Positions 34,753-42,988 of a stretch of DNA of 64,000 nucleotides are shown here, piece by piece. Under the pieces are notes generated by a model, which made no database searches, had not been told where the DNA came from, and worked only from the letters and a program-made list of their open reading frames with translations. Within the stretch, counting starts at the first letter, position 1, and each line of letters begins with the position of its first letter. A program made the position numbers and the translations under genes. The stretch comes from Thermococcus peptonophilus (GTDB lineage: Archaea > Methanobacteriota_B > Thermococci > Thermococcales > Thermococcaceae), in contig NZ_CP014750.1 of the NCBI RefSeq assembly GCF_001592435.1, forward strand, positions 434,001 to 498,000. The letters run 5' to 3'.

Positions 34753-35601
34753 ATGAAAATTCACTACGAGTGCTTTGCCTGCGCCGCCAACCAGTGTCAG
34801 AGGATAGTCGAGATGGGAACCGGTGACCTAGAACTGAGGAAGAAAGGCGTCATCGAGGCAGCCAAGCTGATGGCGAACATCAGTGGAGACTCCGTTCCGG
34901 CAATCTTCGGGAGTGAGGTCTTCCTCGGGGTTTACATGGTTATAGGTAACGATGATCCCTTCAGGGAGTACAAGGAGCTCTCCAACAGGCTCGCGGAGAG
35001 GGTCGTGAGCGATCTCGAAAAGGAGAAAATAGACCTCAAAACGGCCCTAAAGCTCGCCATCATAGGAAACATGATAGACTTTGCCGTCGGCTACTCCCCT
35101 GAGAGGATTGGAGAAGACGTTAGAGCGATGCTCAATGAAAAGCTTTACATTGACCAATCGGAGGAGCTTTTTGAAGCCCTCAGGAACGCAAAGAGCCTCC
35201 TCTACCTCACTGACAACTGCGGTGAGATTTACTTCGACAGGCTGTTCCTGAAAAAGCTTAAAGAAGCCTTTCCGCACCTTGAAGTCTACATAGCTGGCAA
35301 GGAGGAGCCGATAATAAACGACGCAACAGTTGGAGACCTGAAGAAGGCTGGCTTTAAGGAACTTGGGAATGTCATTTCAACGGGCACGAGAATCGTTGGA
35401 GTTCCGCTCGATAGAGTTTCAGAAGAGTTCAGGGCCATCTTCGAAAGTGCTGACGTAATAATAGCGAAGGGCCAGGGCAACTTTGAAACCCTGAGCGAGA
35501 TAAAGGACGAGAGGGTCTTCTATCTCCTTAAGGCAAAGTGCAGGCCAATAGCGAGGGAGCTGGGTGTGGCACAGGGGAGTTTGGTGTGTATACAGGGTTG
35601 A
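34753..35601 (+). CDS. DUF89 (ARMT1-like) damage-control phosphatase
   Basis: 282 residues. Begins MKIHYECFACAANQCQRIVEM with the paired cysteines of archaeal DUF89 proteins. Conserved metal-site blocks are LLYLTDNCGEIYFDRLFLK near residue 150, KEEPIINDATVGDLKKAG near 185 and ADVIIAKGQGNFETLSE near 238. The family dephosphorylates side-product sugar phosphates and related metabolites with a divalent metal. The substrate here is unknown. ATG 34753 follows GGTGGTAAAT. An upstream in-frame extension from 34720 lacks a site. Confidence 0.88.
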   Translation: MKIHYECFACAANQCQRIVEMGTGDLELRKKGVIEAAKLMANISGDSVPAIFGSEVFLGVYMVIGNDDPFREYKELSNRLAERVVSDLEKEKIDLKTALKLAIIGNMIDFAVGYSPERIGEDVRAMLNEKLYIDQSEELFEALRNAKSLLYLTDNCGEIYFDRLFLKKLKEAFPHLEVYIAGKEEPIINDATVGDLKKAGFKELGNVISTGTRIVGVPLDRVSEEFRAIFESADVIIAKGQGNFETLSEIKDERVFYLLKAKCRPIARELGVAQGSLVCIQG

Positions 35602-35940
35602 TAAGCTAAACAAACTTTCAAGGGCGGAGGAGCTTTTTTCTTCCTGCCTCACCTTTTCCATTATTGACTCCCATATTTCACTTCGGGATACTTAATGTCT
35701 GGGAAGTACCTGGAACATGAAATTACTCGATGGTTTCAGCGTTGGCCATGAGCGTGCTCTACTTCGTCCATGGTCTCGCCGTGGACTGGCGAGGTTGACC
35801 GGAGTGGAGGCTCATCCTCTCTGTAATCCTCCGCCCTGGAATCCTCCAAGGTATCTATCAAAAATCTTAAATCTTTAAATCCGTGAAAAAAAGGAAAAAG
35901 AGGCTTAACGATACAAAGACACCAAAACAAGGGGGGAATC
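35602..35940. other. 339-base gap with GC-rich hairpin segment, no confident gene
   Basis: Both ends are A/T-rich. In the middle (about 35740-35860) lies a GC-rich island containing a perfect hairpin CTCGCC-7-GGCGAG, within a longer GGT/ACC-flanked stem, and the repeat GGAGG/CCTCC. A 53-codon frame from ATG 35717 crosses it without a ribosome-binding site or recognisable product. A small RNA or decayed gene are both possible. TATA-like ctttaaatcc near 35873 probably serves the MFS gene. Confidence 0.4.
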
Positions 35941-37077
35941 ATGGACTACATTAAACGCTTTTACATCTCAGGGTTCCTCCGTATAGCCTTTTATTTAGGT
36001 TTCTTTCTGGTTTACCTCCAGGATATGGGTCTCTCAAAGGCCCAGATAGGCTTCCTGATGGGCCTGTCCTTAATTTTGGTTGCTCTTCTTGAGGTGCCAA
36101 CGGGCGTGGTTGCCGACGAGGTCTCAAAGAAACTAAGCGTTCTGCTCTCCGAGGCTCTATCCCTTCTCTACTCGCTGGTTCTGTACTTAGCAAGCTCTTT
36201 CCAGGTAGTTCTCATTTCTATGATAATCGCCGCGCTAGCCACGACCCTCAGAACCGGTGCAGAAACGGCCTGGATTTATGAATTACTCAGCAGGGACGAC
36301 AGGGCTGAGGAATACCCGAAGGTATACGGAAGACTCAGGGCTTTTGAGATGGCAGGTGGTTTTATCGGGATGATTGCAGGAGGCATACTCGCGGACGCCT
36401 TTGGCATGAGGTTTGCCGTACTGATGAGCGCGCCGTTCTTTCTAATATCCCTTATAATTACAGCCACGATTCCAGCGGACACTGTGAAAAGCGAGGCTCC
36501 CTACACCCTTCACCTTTCCGAGAGCATAAGGTTCATACGGGATTCTCCCGCGGTCGCTTGGCTTATTGCATATGCAAACCTCATCGGGCTCTCGTTTGCT
36601 GCGTTTACGTCTTTCATGCAACTTTACTTCTACGGTTTTCTACCCTCCATTATGGGGGTTTCAATGATTATGGCCCTCCAAACTATCCTCAACAGCGCTT
36701 CGTGGTACATAGATGCCGGAAAATACAGGAAAGTGATCTACAATAAAGCCGTCGCTGTGTTAACATTCCTCCTATTTCTCGCCGGCTTAAGTGCGTGGTT
36801 TGGCTTTCTCACGATGATCCTTGGCACGTTCGTTTTTACTCAGAGCTTCAAGGAGTGGCAGGCCCGGTTCCACACGGCCATCCCACACGAGAAGAGGGCG
36901 ACTCTTGGATCCTTGTACTCTCTAACGGCGGCAATAACCAGTGGAGTCTTGAACGTCTTCGTTGGATTCCTATTCGACCGCATTGGAATAATGCATGGGC
37001 TTATTATCATATCAGTCTTCGTGGGGGCGTTGTACGGTGTTTTTCAGTTGACCTTTGAAAGGGAATTGTCCAACTGA
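35941..37077 (+). CDS. Major facilitator superfamily transporter
   Basis: 378 residues with about 12 hydrophobic helices, slightly short for the family. The segment VPTGVVADEVSKKLSV between helices 2 and 3 corresponds to the MFS motif A position. FEMAGGFIGMIAGGILADAFGMRF is the helix 4-5 region and FVGFLFDRIG the C-terminal-half equivalent. The substrate is unknown; sequence style resembles drug/solute exporters. ATG 35941 follows AAGGGGGGAATC. Followed by a CTCCCCC/GGGGGAG hairpin. Confidence 0.88.
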   Translation: MDYIKRFYISGFLRIAFYLGFFLVYLQDMGLSKAQIGFLMGLSLILVALLEVPTGVVADEVSKKLSVLLSEALSLLYSLVLYLASSFQVVLISMIIAALATTLRTGAETAWIYELLSRDDRAEEYPKVYGRLRAFEMAGGFIGMIAGGILADAFGMRFAVLMSAPFFLISLIITATIPADTVKSEAPYTLHLSESIRFIRDSPAVAWLIAYANLIGLSFAAFTSFMQLYFYGFLPSIMGVSMIMALQTILNSASWYIDAGKYRKVIYNKAVAVLTFLLFLAGLSAWFGFLTMILGTFVFTQSFKEWQARFHTAIPHEKRATLGSLYSLTAAITSGVLNVFVGFLFDRIGIMHGLIIISVFVGALYGVFQLTFERELSN

Positions 37078-37092
37078 CCAGAACCTCTTACA

Positions 37093-37112
37093 CTCCCCCA
37101 GAGGAGGGGGAG
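37093..37112 (+). terminator. Strong GC hairpin after MFS gene
   Basis: CTCCCCC-6-GGGGGAG, 16 bases after the stop codon. There is no long T run, so it may stabilise the transcript end rather than terminate. Confidence 0.4.
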
Positions 37113-37284
37113 CCAGCCAAAACATGATTCTAAACTTTTCCACCGTTGAAAGCACTATTAAAGAACAGGAGTCTTCTCTACGACCCGCAAGGGTATGAGC
37201 GCATATAACAAGATCAATCCAAGCGAACAAAAGGTAAAGACTTAAAGACGTCCCTTTATCATCATTATGGCTACCTAGAAGTCC

Positions 37285-38430
37285 TCACGTGGCCCTCTTC
37301 TCCCATTCAGGGAACTTCCAGTTCTTCGTTATTTTTGTTACGTTCCTCACGAGGGCCTTTTCTTGGGGATGCTTTGACACGAGCTCCTCAAGGAAGGAAA
37401 TAAGCTCGTCGTAGGCAGGTTTGTCTATCGGGAAGGGCACCCTGTCCTTCCCTCCCACTGCATAGGTGAACTTGAACGGGTCGGGAGGGTGAGTCACCGG
37501 GTCCTTCCAGCTCGGGTGCACATCGTAGACCAGCTCAAGAACAAGGGAGAGAGCCCTGAGCGTGCTCGGCCCGAGGCCCTTCAAAAGCAGGAACTCTTCG
37601 TAGTTGTTAACGCTCATCTCTTTGGCGAATTCCAGTGCCTTCTTGTTGAGCTCAAGCCTTCCAAGGCTTTCATAGCGCTTTATCACGTCCCTCTCCCACG
37701 GTTCTCTCGGCTTGTAATAAACGAGTGAACGGTAGCCCCTCGCTATCGCTTTTAGACTTTCGAGCTCCCACTCTATCTTCTCTGGCCTCTCTTGGACAAC
37801 GTCGAGGAGCGTCTTCTGATACTCTTTCGCCTCCTTTGTGACCGTGTTGAGTGCGAACTCCCTCTGCAGACCGGCGATTGCCTTATGTGGATCGAGGATG
37901 AAAGTCTCAGCATCGAACCAGTGAAAGCGCCTCGCCATTCTCTCCCTCTCGTTCATACCCTGCTGGATGACCGCCCAGTTTCCCTCCTCGTCCAGGAAGA
38001 AGACGTGGTGGTAAAGCTGGTAGCCCGTCTGAAGCGCCACCGTATCAACCTTCGCAACGAGCCTTGAAGTTCTTATGTAGGGTTCGGGGTCGAGGTCGTA
38101 GAGTTTGGAGATAGCCTTTAGCTCCTCCGGCGTTGCCCTACTCCTCTTTCCCTTCCCGCCGGCCGCTTTCACGCCAAGCTCCTCCCTCCAGAGGGCGTCC
38201 TTTATCATACCGGCGGTTACGGTCGTGGAGCCAGAAGAGTCCCAGTCCATGCCTATGACGTTGTTGAAGGCCTGGAACCACACCGGGTCGGAGAGCCTCT
38301 CAAGGAGCCCCCTTGTGCCGTACTCTTCAACGGCGAGCCTGAGAACTAACTGGGTGAGCTTCCTCATTCTCTGTGCAAGCCATTGTGGAACATGTCCGCC
38401 GTGAAGGGGCAAATCCGCGACGTTCCTCAT
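37285..38430 (-). CDS. DUF763 family protein
   Basis: 381 residues. The N-terminus MRNVADLPLHGGHVPQWLAQRM and the blocks NVIGMDWDSSGSTTVTAG and YQLYHHVFFLDEEGNWAVIQQGMN are those of the DUF763 family, widespread in archaea and thermophilic bacteria and of unknown biochemical function. The C-terminal part has a helix-hairpin-helix-like segment (LLLKGLGPSTLRALSLVLELVY near residue 280), suggesting nucleic-acid contact. ATG 38430 is taken; GTG 38433 directly before it is the alternative. Confidence 0.88.
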   Translation of the reverse strand: MRNVADLPLHGGHVPQWLAQRMRKLTQLVLRLAVEEYGTRGLLERLSDPVWFQAFNNVIGMDWDSSGSTTVTAGMIKDALWREELGVKAAGGKGKRSRATPEELKAISKLYDLDPEPYIRTSRLVAKVDTVALQTGYQLYHHVFFLDEEGNWAVIQQGMNERERMARRFHWFDAETFILDPHKAIAGLQREFALNTVTKEAKEYQKTLLDVVQERPEKIEWELESLKAIARGYRSLVYYKPREPWERDVIKRYESLGRLELNKKALEFAKEMSVNNYEEFLLLKGLGPSTLRALSLVLELVYDVHPSWKDPVTHPPDPFKFTYAVGGKDRVPFPIDKPAYDELISFLEELVSKHPQEKALVRNVTKITKNWKFPEWEKRAT

Positions 38431-38585
38431 CACATCTGCTTTTGCGTGTCCAGTGTTTTAACCTTTGCTAAGACGGACGAAAATGTTCTTCAATGGCATT
38501 TAATTTCACCATGTCCTTGATGGAAAGCCTTTTATCCCTTCGTTTCGATTCCCGTCTGCAGGTTTAAGGTTACGGAGGGTCAGGA

Positions 38586-39314
38586 ATGGGAGTTGAGAAA
38601 GTCCCGAAATACGACATACCCACGAAGAAGGTTGACTACGTTTTTATCGAACTCGACAAGATGAAGCCTCACGAGCAGCTCGTACAGAAGGAGCTTGAAG
38701 CGTTTATCGAGAGCGTAACCGGCTCCGGAATATTCTGGAAGCCGATGCTCCTCGCCAAGGTTCCTGGCGAGGATATGTACCTCATCGTCGATGGTCACCA
38801 CCGCTGGGCCGGCCTCCAGAAGCTCGGCGCCAAAAAGGCCCCGTCTGTTATTCTCGACTACTTCAGCGACGACGTGAAGGTCTACACCTGGTATCCGGCA
38901 TTCAAGGGCGACCTCAACGAGGTGATTGAGAGGCTCAAGGAGGAAGGCCTTGAGGTCATCGAGGATCCGGAGGCTGAGGAGAAGGCCGAGAGGGGAGAGA
39001 TAGCCTTCGCCCTCGTCGGCGAGAAGAGCTTCGCCATCCCCGGAGGTCTCAACGAGCAGAAGAAGGTCAGCAAGGTTCTCGACGAGATGAGCGTCGAGGG
39101 CAGGATAGAGCTCATCTACTACGGCCTCAAGGAGGATGCGAGAGAGGACATGGCCAAGGGTGAGATAGACTACGTCTTCATCAGGAAGGCTCCGAGCAAG
39201 GAGGAAGTCATGGAGCTCGTCAAGCGCGGCGAGGTCTACTCCCCAAAGACCACGAGACACGTGCTACCGTTCAACCCAGACAAGATCGACGTGAAGCTCG
39301 AAGAGCTGTTCTGA
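38586..39314 (+). CDS. serK: ADP-dependent L-serine kinase SerK
   Basis: ParB/sulfiredoxin-fold kinase that phosphorylates free L-serine with ADP to give O-phosphoserine for cysteine synthesis. The 242-residue product matches T. kodakarensis SerK (TK0378) in its layout. Glu30, reported as catalytic, is present (KPHE30), and the ParB-like nucleotide motif VDGHHRWAGL lies near residue 62. ATG 38586 follows GGAGGGTCAGG. Standing alone between DUF763 and a guide RNA gene. Confidence 0.95.
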   Translation: MGVEKVPKYDIPTKKVDYVFIELDKMKPHEQLVQKELEAFIESVTGSGIFWKPMLLAKVPGEDMYLIVDGHHRWAGLQKLGAKKAPSVILDYFSDDVKVYTWYPAFKGDLNEVIERLKEEGLEVIEDPEAEEKAERGEIAFALVGEKSFAIPGGLNEQKKVSKVLDEMSVEGRIELIYYGLKEDAREDMAKGEIDYVFIRKAPSKEEVMELVKRGEVYSPKTTRHVLPFNPDKIDVKLEELF

Positions 39315-39343
39315 TGTCTCTTTCTTCCACTTATTAACAGAAA

Positions 39344-39353
39344 GTATATAAAC
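39344..39353 (+). promoter_or_regulatory. TATA box for C/D box sRNA
   Basis: gtatataaac, about 25-30 bases before the 5' edge of the guide RNA, the normal archaeal TATA-to-start spacing. Confidence 0.7.
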
Positions 39354-39376
39354 CTACACCCCTTAGGTATATGCCA

Positions 39377-39432
39377 CCCGATGATGACGGATCAACCGGC
39401 CGAACGGTGACGACATCGGTCTTGTCTGAGGG
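39377..39432 (+). ncRNA. C/D box 2'-O-methylation guide sRNA
   Basis: 56 bases with the full archaeal double-guide architecture: C box ATGATGA (39381-39387), a 12-base guide (39388-39399), D' box CCGA (39400-39403, one change from CTGA), a 4-base spacer, C' box TGACGA (39408-39413, one change), a second 12-base guide (39414-39425) and D box CTGA (39426-39429). CCC and GGG flank it as a short terminal stem. Eleven bases of the first guide are complementary to CCGGTTGATCC, the conserved 5' end of archaeal 16S rRNA. By the fifth-base rule the methylated base is the first U of that block. The second guide's target was not identified. Confidence 0.85.
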
Positions 39433-39501
39433 ACACCTACACAGGTACTTACAAAAAAGGGATTTAAAGCCTCGCCGCAAACACTACGATAGGGGATGGG
39501 T

Positions 39502-39942
39502 ATGTTAAATGTGTTTAAGCCGAGGGCAGGGCCCTCAAACGATAGCACGCCTTCCTCTAAAGAAAAGCACCATTTTAAGATAGTCCAATTAATCAGGGAT
39601 ATCCCCGAAAAGAGGGCCGTGGTAATAGGCAGGGCCGGCACAGAAGTTCCAGGAAGATGGAGACTAATACCCGTCAGCTCGGTTAAAGGCTATTTTGGAC
39701 CAAGGGAACTGCACAGAATCCTTGAGGGAATAGTTGAGCACCTGAAAGCCAACCCCAACGTGCCCATTGTCATAGCATGTCCAGAATACCTTGCAATCTA
39801 CAACGGTTTTGAGAGCTTTATAAAGTTTCTACACATCGTTAGGGACTACGCGATACTAACCGGCGGCAGGGTTTATCTAGTAACGGATCCAATGGCATGG
39901 GATCTCAAGCAAATGTCCCTTCTCCGTAGGCTGGAAACTTAA
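39502..39942 (+). CDS. DUF835 domain protein
   Basis: 146 residues. The C-terminal two thirds match DUF835 (PIVIACPEYLAIYNGFESFIKFLHIVRDYAI, GGRVYLVTDPMAWD near residue 123), a small alpha/beta domain common in Thermococcales, often in signalling-like or KaiC-associated contexts, of unknown function. The first 25 residues are Pro/Ser/Lys-rich and probably flexible. ATG 39502 has GGGGAT 4 bases upstream. ATG 39496 is the alternative. A TATA-like gatttaaagc lies near 39463. Confidence 0.78.
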   Translation: MLNVFKPRAGPSNDSTPSSKEKHHFKIVQLIRDIPEKRAVVIGRAGTEVPGRWRLIPVSSVKGYFGPRELHRILEGIVEHLKANPNVPIVIACPEYLAIYNGFESFIKFLHIVRDYAILTGGRVYLVTDPMAWDLKQMSLLRRLET

Positions 39943-40041
39943 AAAGATATCGTGAATTTTGTATTCCCGGTGTTCCCCGTAATCTAATTCTCCATTTCCA
40001 TAGTTGGGAGGGCAAAACAAATAACTATGAACAAGGGAAAA

Positions 40042-41427
40042 TCAAAGCTCCCCGTTATCCTTCAGCATCGCCAGGTAGCTCGTGAACGCTCCCGTTGATA
40101 TCGTGTCTCCGAGGCCGACGGTTGAGACGGGGTTCTGGACGAGCCTCGTCGGAATGATGACGAGCTTGTACTCCTTTGTCCTCAGCCTCCTTTTTGCCTC
40201 CTCAAAGCGGAGCTTTACGTATTCACCGCGCTCGTTGTACGGAACGTTCATTCCAACGCTTATCTGATCTGGGGACGTTATGTCCCCAAGGGAAGCCCTC
40301 GAAGCAGCAAGAGTTGTTGCCAGTTCGAGGCTCTGCCTGAGCTCCGCCTCGCTCAGCGGGTTGTCGGCGTGGGCGATGTACATGATGTAGTATATCGTGT
40401 GTATCTGGAGGAGCTCTAGGTTCATCTCATCGATGAGTATCTTTCCTCCGAGGACCGTGTCCTCAATGCGGTTGTAGGTAAATATCCTCTCCGCGAGCTT
40501 GTCGTAGCCCAAAGCGCTGAGAACGTATGCTATCTCCGCCTCGTCCATTCCAACGCTGTCCACGAGTGGGAAAAGGTTGTATATCACCTTCTTTCTCAGC
40601 TCGCGGTTTTGAATTGAGGCGAACTCAAGGTGAACCTTGACGTCCTTCTCGCGCTTGAGCAGGAGTATGTCCTTTTTAGCCTCCCTGAGGTAGTAGTTGG
40701 CGTCCTTCCCCTCCGAATAGCGGAGCTTTATGCCCTGATACCCCGACAGGATCGCGCCGTCAACGCGCTGGCCGATCTCGGGGAGGAAGGACTTCAGCTC
40801 GGGCTCGGTGTATATCCTTATGCTCTCGAAGCGGGCCGAAACGATGAACCTACCCGAGAAGGGAACTGTTATCGTCTCGTTCCCGAGCCTGAAAGTCGTC
40901 CCTGCCCTGAACTCAAAAATCCTGTTTACCTTAACCGGGTCGTTCTCGCGGTAGGCCTCCCAGGGGTGCTTGAGAACCAGCTTCCCGTTCTCGACAACAG
41001 GGTAGAAGAGGTTCGGCTTCTTAACGAACATCTCAGCTTGCCTCTTGGCCAGGTGGGGAGTGTATACGAGAACCTCCCTGAAGTCGAGGTTTGCAAGGAG
41101 GTTGGCTATTATTCCTGCCTGACCGCCCATCCTCTCAACGTCGTACTTGAAGTGAGAATCAAACCATGCCTGGAGCTCCTCGTTTACAAGGGGCACTGCC
41201 ATTGGTTTCCCCGTCTTAAGGGCGTGGACGAGCCTCGCAACGAAGTCCAGGGGTTCGTTTATCTCCCTCGGATACTCCTCCATCCTTCTCTTCACGGCCT
41301 CGGCGCCGAACTCGTCTATCAGCCTCTGAACGGTCTTGCCGTTAAGGTAGACTATCGCGTCAACGTTCGTGTTGTATGCTGTGAACATCGAAAGTTCCCT
41401 TGCCTTATCAAGGAGCTCCCTGACCAT
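40042..41427 (-). CDS. pfkC: ADP-dependent phosphofructokinase
   Basis: Ribokinase-fold sugar kinase of the modified Embden-Meyerhof pathway, phosphorylating fructose 6-phosphate with ADP. 461 residues, the family length. FTAYNTNVDAIVYLNG at the N-terminus matches Thermococcales ADP-PFK rather than ADP-glucokinase. MGGQAGIIANLLA near residue 102 binds sugar, and STVGLGDTISTGAF near 438 holds the catalytic Asp and anion hole. ATG 41427 has GGTGAT 4 bases upstream. The start region overlaps a glycolytic-motif-like element. Confidence 0.95.
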   Translation of the reverse strand: MVRELLDKARELSMFTAYNTNVDAIVYLNGKTVQRLIDEFGAEAVKRRMEEYPREINEPLDFVARLVHALKTGKPMAVPLVNEELQAWFDSHFKYDVERMGGQAGIIANLLANLDFREVLVYTPHLAKRQAEMFVKKPNLFYPVVENGKLVLKHPWEAYRENDPVKVNRIFEFRAGTTFRLGNETITVPFSGRFIVSARFESIRIYTEPELKSFLPEIGQRVDGAILSGYQGIKLRYSEGKDANYYLREAKKDILLLKREKDVKVHLEFASIQNRELRKKVIYNLFPLVDSVGMDEAEIAYVLSALGYDKLAERIFTYNRIEDTVLGGKILIDEMNLELLQIHTIYYIMYIAHADNPLSEAELRQSLELATTLAASRASLGDITSPDQISVGMNVPYNERGEYVKLRFEEAKRRLRTKEYKLVIIPTRLVQNPVSTVGLGDTISTGAFTSYLAMLKDNGEL

Positions 41428-41430
41428 GTG

Positions 41431-41480
41431 TATCACCCTCAGTGACTAACGATGTTGAAATGGTGACCTGTCTTAAAAGG
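41431..41480 (-). promoter_or_regulatory. ADP-PFK promoter with Thermococcales glycolytic motif-like element
   Basis: TATCAC-CCTCA-GTGACT at 41431-41447 (plus-strand reading) matches 10 of 12 specified positions of TATCAC-N5-GTGATA, the motif bound by Tgr/TrmBL1. A TATA-like ccttttaaga lies at 41480-41471 on the minus strand, so the motif is downstream of TATA, the arrangement associated with repression by Tgr when sugar is scarce. It also overlaps the ribosome-binding site. Confidence 0.55.
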
Positions 41481-41513
41481 ATTTCGGAAGAGGTTGCAGG
41501 AGAAGAGGAAAGC

Positions 41514-42227
41514 TCAGTACTCTGTAAAAAGCCTTCCAAGCTCCGGAATCTTCTCCATGATGTCCATCTCTCTCAGAGCGAGCCATAGGGATGCCTGGTT
41601 GCTCGTAACGACCGGGACACCGAGGTCTTCCTCAAGGGCCTCAATTATTTCGAAGGTTCTCCAGTTGGTGCAGCTGATGAAGATTGCATCAGCTTCGTCT
41701 ATGAAGCTCGCTTTAGCCAGGAGGTAGGCCTCGTAGGGCTCGAGCCTGCCGATTTTTAGGTTGTCCCCTATGCCGAGGCCCCTGATGTCCAGAACCTCGA
41801 ACTCGTTGGCCTCAAGGAACTCCTTTTCTCGCTGATTTATCTCGTCGGTGTAGGGAGTTATGACGAGTATTGACTGAGCATCGAGGATTTTGAGGGCCTC
41901 AATAACGGCGGTGCTCGTGCTTATGACCGGGACTTTAACCTCGTCCTCTATCTTCGCCTCGAGCTCCTTCTCGTAGTCCTTTCCGCCAATGAAGGAGCCG
42001 CTCGTGCACCCGTATAAGATGAGTTCAACGTCGGCATCCCTCAACAGCTTCGCACTCTCCACGGCGAGGGAGCTCATCTTGACGAGCTCCTCTTCCGTAA
42101 CGTTCCTCAGGGGCATCCTCGATGTGTGAAGTGAAACGCCCTCGGGCAGGTAATTGTGAAGCTCCATCTCCATCGTCGTGTTTGAAGATGGAACTATAAG
42201 GCCGAGCCTTCCGCGCCATCCGTACAT
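41514..42227 (-). CDS. Asp/Glu racemase superfamily protein (maleate isomerase/arylmalonate decarboxylase type)
   Basis: 237 residues. GRLGLIVPSSNTTMEMEL at the N-terminus, ILYGCTSGSFIGG near residue 75 (first catalytic Cys position) and ADAIFISCTNWRTFEIIE near 185 (second Cys) define the maleate cis-trans isomerase/arylmalonate decarboxylase branch of the Asp/Glu racemase fold. Both cysteines are present, favouring an isomerase or racemase. The substrate is unknown. ATG 42227 is preceded by GGTGAAAGAC. Confidence 0.82.
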   Translation of the reverse strand: MYGWRGRLGLIVPSSNTTMEMELHNYLPEGVSLHTSRMPLRNVTEEELVKMSSLAVESAKLLRDADVELILYGCTSGSFIGGKDYEKELEAKIEDEVKVPVISTSTAVIEALKILDAQSILVITPYTDEINQREKEFLEANEFEVLDIRGLGIGDNLKIGRLEPYEAYLLAKASFIDEADAIFISCTNWRTFEIIEALEEDLGVPVVTSNQASLWLALREMDIMEKIPELGRLFTEY

Positions 42228-42325
42228 GTCTTTCACCTTAAAGGAGTTTGAAAAGGGGCTATTAAACCTTTGGTTCTAAAAATTTTGATAAGCCCCTCAC
42301 CCATCTCTCCTTGGGGGGGACGACA

Positions 42326-42934
42326 ATGGAGCTTGACGAAGCTATTATGAAACGCGCGTCCGTGAGGTATTTCTCGGAGGAACCCGTCAGCGACGATGAG
42401 ATAAGGGCGCTCATAGAGGCCGCTATAAGGGCACCCACAGCCAGCGGGCTTGAGAACTGGCTCTTCGCCGTATTCAAGAGTGAGAAAGCGCGGAAGAAAA
42501 TCTACGACCTAATCGGGGAGGGCATGGTAGAGTACTATCGTGCCGTGAACCTGCCGGAGGAGAAAATTGAGAAGCTCAGGAAGAGAATCTATGAAGAGGG
42601 AATGTACCGGGCACCAGTCTACATCGCCGTCTTTATCGATAGGGGGATTCGCTTCCTTAAGGGGCGGGAGTTTGACGAGGTCGAGTTCATCTGGAGCGTG
42701 GAGAGCGCGGCGATGGCCATCCAAAACCTTATGCTTAAGGCGGTGGAGCTCGGCCTCGGGACGGTGTACATCGGCGTGACAAACTTCAGGGAGATTGAGG
42801 AGAAAGTCAGAGAGCTTGCCGGTCTGGATGAGAACTACTACCTTGTGGGAGTCATCCCCGTTGGAAGGCCGAGGGATGATGTGAAACCCCGGAAGAGGAA
42901 GAAGAACTTGGATGAGGTTATGAGAGTGTTATGA
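42326..42934 (+). CDS. Nitroreductase-family flavoprotein
   Basis: 202 residues. FMN-binding pattern of the family: KRASVRYFSEEPVSDDEIRALIEAAIRAPTASGLENW at residues 9-45 and SAAMAIQNLMLKAVELGLGTVYIG near 135, ending with GVIPVGRPRDD. Probably NAD(P)H-dependent. The electron acceptor is unknown. ATG 42326 follows a run of seven G and ACGACA. The longer frame from 42311 starts inside that G-run. The small membrane-protein gene starts 54 bases later. Confidence 0.88.
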   Translation: MELDEAIMKRASVRYFSEEPVSDDEIRALIEAAIRAPTASGLENWLFAVFKSEKARKKIYDLIGEGMVEYYRAVNLPEEKIEKLRKRIYEEGMYRAPVYIAVFIDRGIRFLKGREFDEVEFIWSVESAAMAIQNLMLKAVELGLGTVYIGVTNFREIEEKVRELAGLDENYYLVGVIPVGRPRDDVKPRKRKKNLDEVMRVL

Positions 42935-42988
42935 AAGAGCTCCACAAACTTTTTTATTCCCTTTTCCTCTATGTGTTCAGGTGAAAGG

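Noticed and set aside
35717-35878. 53-codon protein gene
   Set aside because: No ribosome-binding site, unusual Pro/Arg-rich translation, no recognisable family. Kept only as a possible structured RNA.
38586-38820. ParB-type chromosome partition protein
   Set aside because: The ParB-like fold is real, but the protein matches ADP-dependent serine kinase with the catalytic Glu30 and has no DNA-binding helix-turn-helix.
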